DNA from: Actibacterium ureilyticum
GTDB lineage: Bacteria; Pseudomonadota; Alphaproteobacteria; Rhodobacterales; Rhodobacteraceae
Length of the DNA: 64,000 nucleotides
NCBI RefSeq assembly: GCF_002285435.1
Contig: NZ_NSBT01000026.1
Span: 553,764 to 617,763 of the forward strand
Reading direction: 5' to 3'
Shown piece by piece: positions 63,942-64,000 of the stretch. The notes below the pieces were generated by a model. It was given only the letters and a program-made list of their open reading frames with translations, did no database searches and was not told the origin of the DNA. The stretch's first letter is position 1; each line of letters starts with the position of its first letter. Made by a program: the position numbers and the translations under genes.

Positions 63942-64000
63942 GGCCAGAAATCAACCGACGGATTCTCCCAAACGCTGGAGGGAAGTCGGGTCTCAGGTCA

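Larger units (their letters stand above)
62776..64000 (+). mobile_element. complete IS3-family insertion sequence (IS407-like group)
   Basis: Inverted repeats TGACCTGAGACCCG begin at 62776 and, reversed, end at 64000, with further homology (CTCCAG) in both ends. The element is 1225 bp with two overlapping frames. The right edge coincides with the end of the window, so the target duplication cannot be checked; left flanking bases are TCCG. Confidence 0.92.

Noticed and set aside
51129..64000. CRISPR array
   Set aside because: No regularly spaced repeats were seen anywhere in the window, and no cas genes.

Overview
The window is a high-GC, densely packed piece of an alphaproteobacterial chromosome, most likely a Rhodobacteraceae (Rhodobacterales) member. 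This rests on family resemblance: methionine synthase split into separate genes, a purM-purN-rnd order, infA-maf-RNase E/G-yacG next to tRNA-Phe, an alphaproteobacterial LexA box (GTTC-N7-GTTC), a Val-rich ilvB leader peptide and short palindromic intergenic repeats of roseobacter type. No species can be named from the sequence alone.

Region 1 (1-13.3 kb) is housekeeping and C1/amino-acid metabolism. A minus-strand operon (virulence-factor-like protein, MetF-like reductase, HAD phosphatase, methyl-THF methyltransferase domain) diverges from ppx, an orphan phage tail-tube gene and rlmE. An ECF sigma factor with a divergent EF-hand protein, a Rieske oxygenase, ilvB/GT87/ilvH with an attenuator, and small redox or monooxygenase genes with an ArsR regulator follow. 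Region 2 (13.3-26.2 kb) is a catabolic and transport cluster around a GntR/FCD regulator with a palindromic operator: aminotransferase, M20 deacylase and acetylpolyamine amidohydrolase on one side; class II aldolase, a peptide/opine-type ABC transporter, a 2-hydroxyacid dehydrogenase and an amidase on the other. This looks like uptake and breakdown of an N-acylated amine or amide, substrate unknown.

Region 3 (26.2-51.1 kb) has tRNA-Asn, a CAU-anticodon tRNA and tRNA-Phe; purM/purN; rnd; sufE; a DUF1638-type protein, a small membrane protein and a corrinoid protein; an SOS-boxed radical SAM gene; the homocysteine-methyltransferase part of methionine synthase; an MprF-like gene; the complete urtABCDE urea transporter; and infA-maf-RNase E/G-yacG. 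The three core parts of cobalamin-dependent methionine synthase (methyl-THF, corrinoid and homocysteine modules) are thus all present but spread over 40 kb.

Region 4 (51.1-64 kb) is an accessory island beginning right after tRNA-Phe. It carries a retron-type reverse transcriptase fused to a trypsin-like protease, a DUF4365-APAZ protein followed by a 77-residue remnant of a short prokaryotic Argonaute, a satellite-like module (primase-polymerase/helicase, AlpA regulator, tyrosine integrase), and an AT-rich two-gene unit encoding an unknown 122-residue protein and a 568-residue HELTH metallopeptidase-like protein. A complete IS3-family element (62776-64000) ends exactly at the window edge. The island reads as a defence-loaded satellite or integrative element. 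The metallopeptidase pair is the least explained part, and the protease-retron and decayed Argonaute operon are the most informative.
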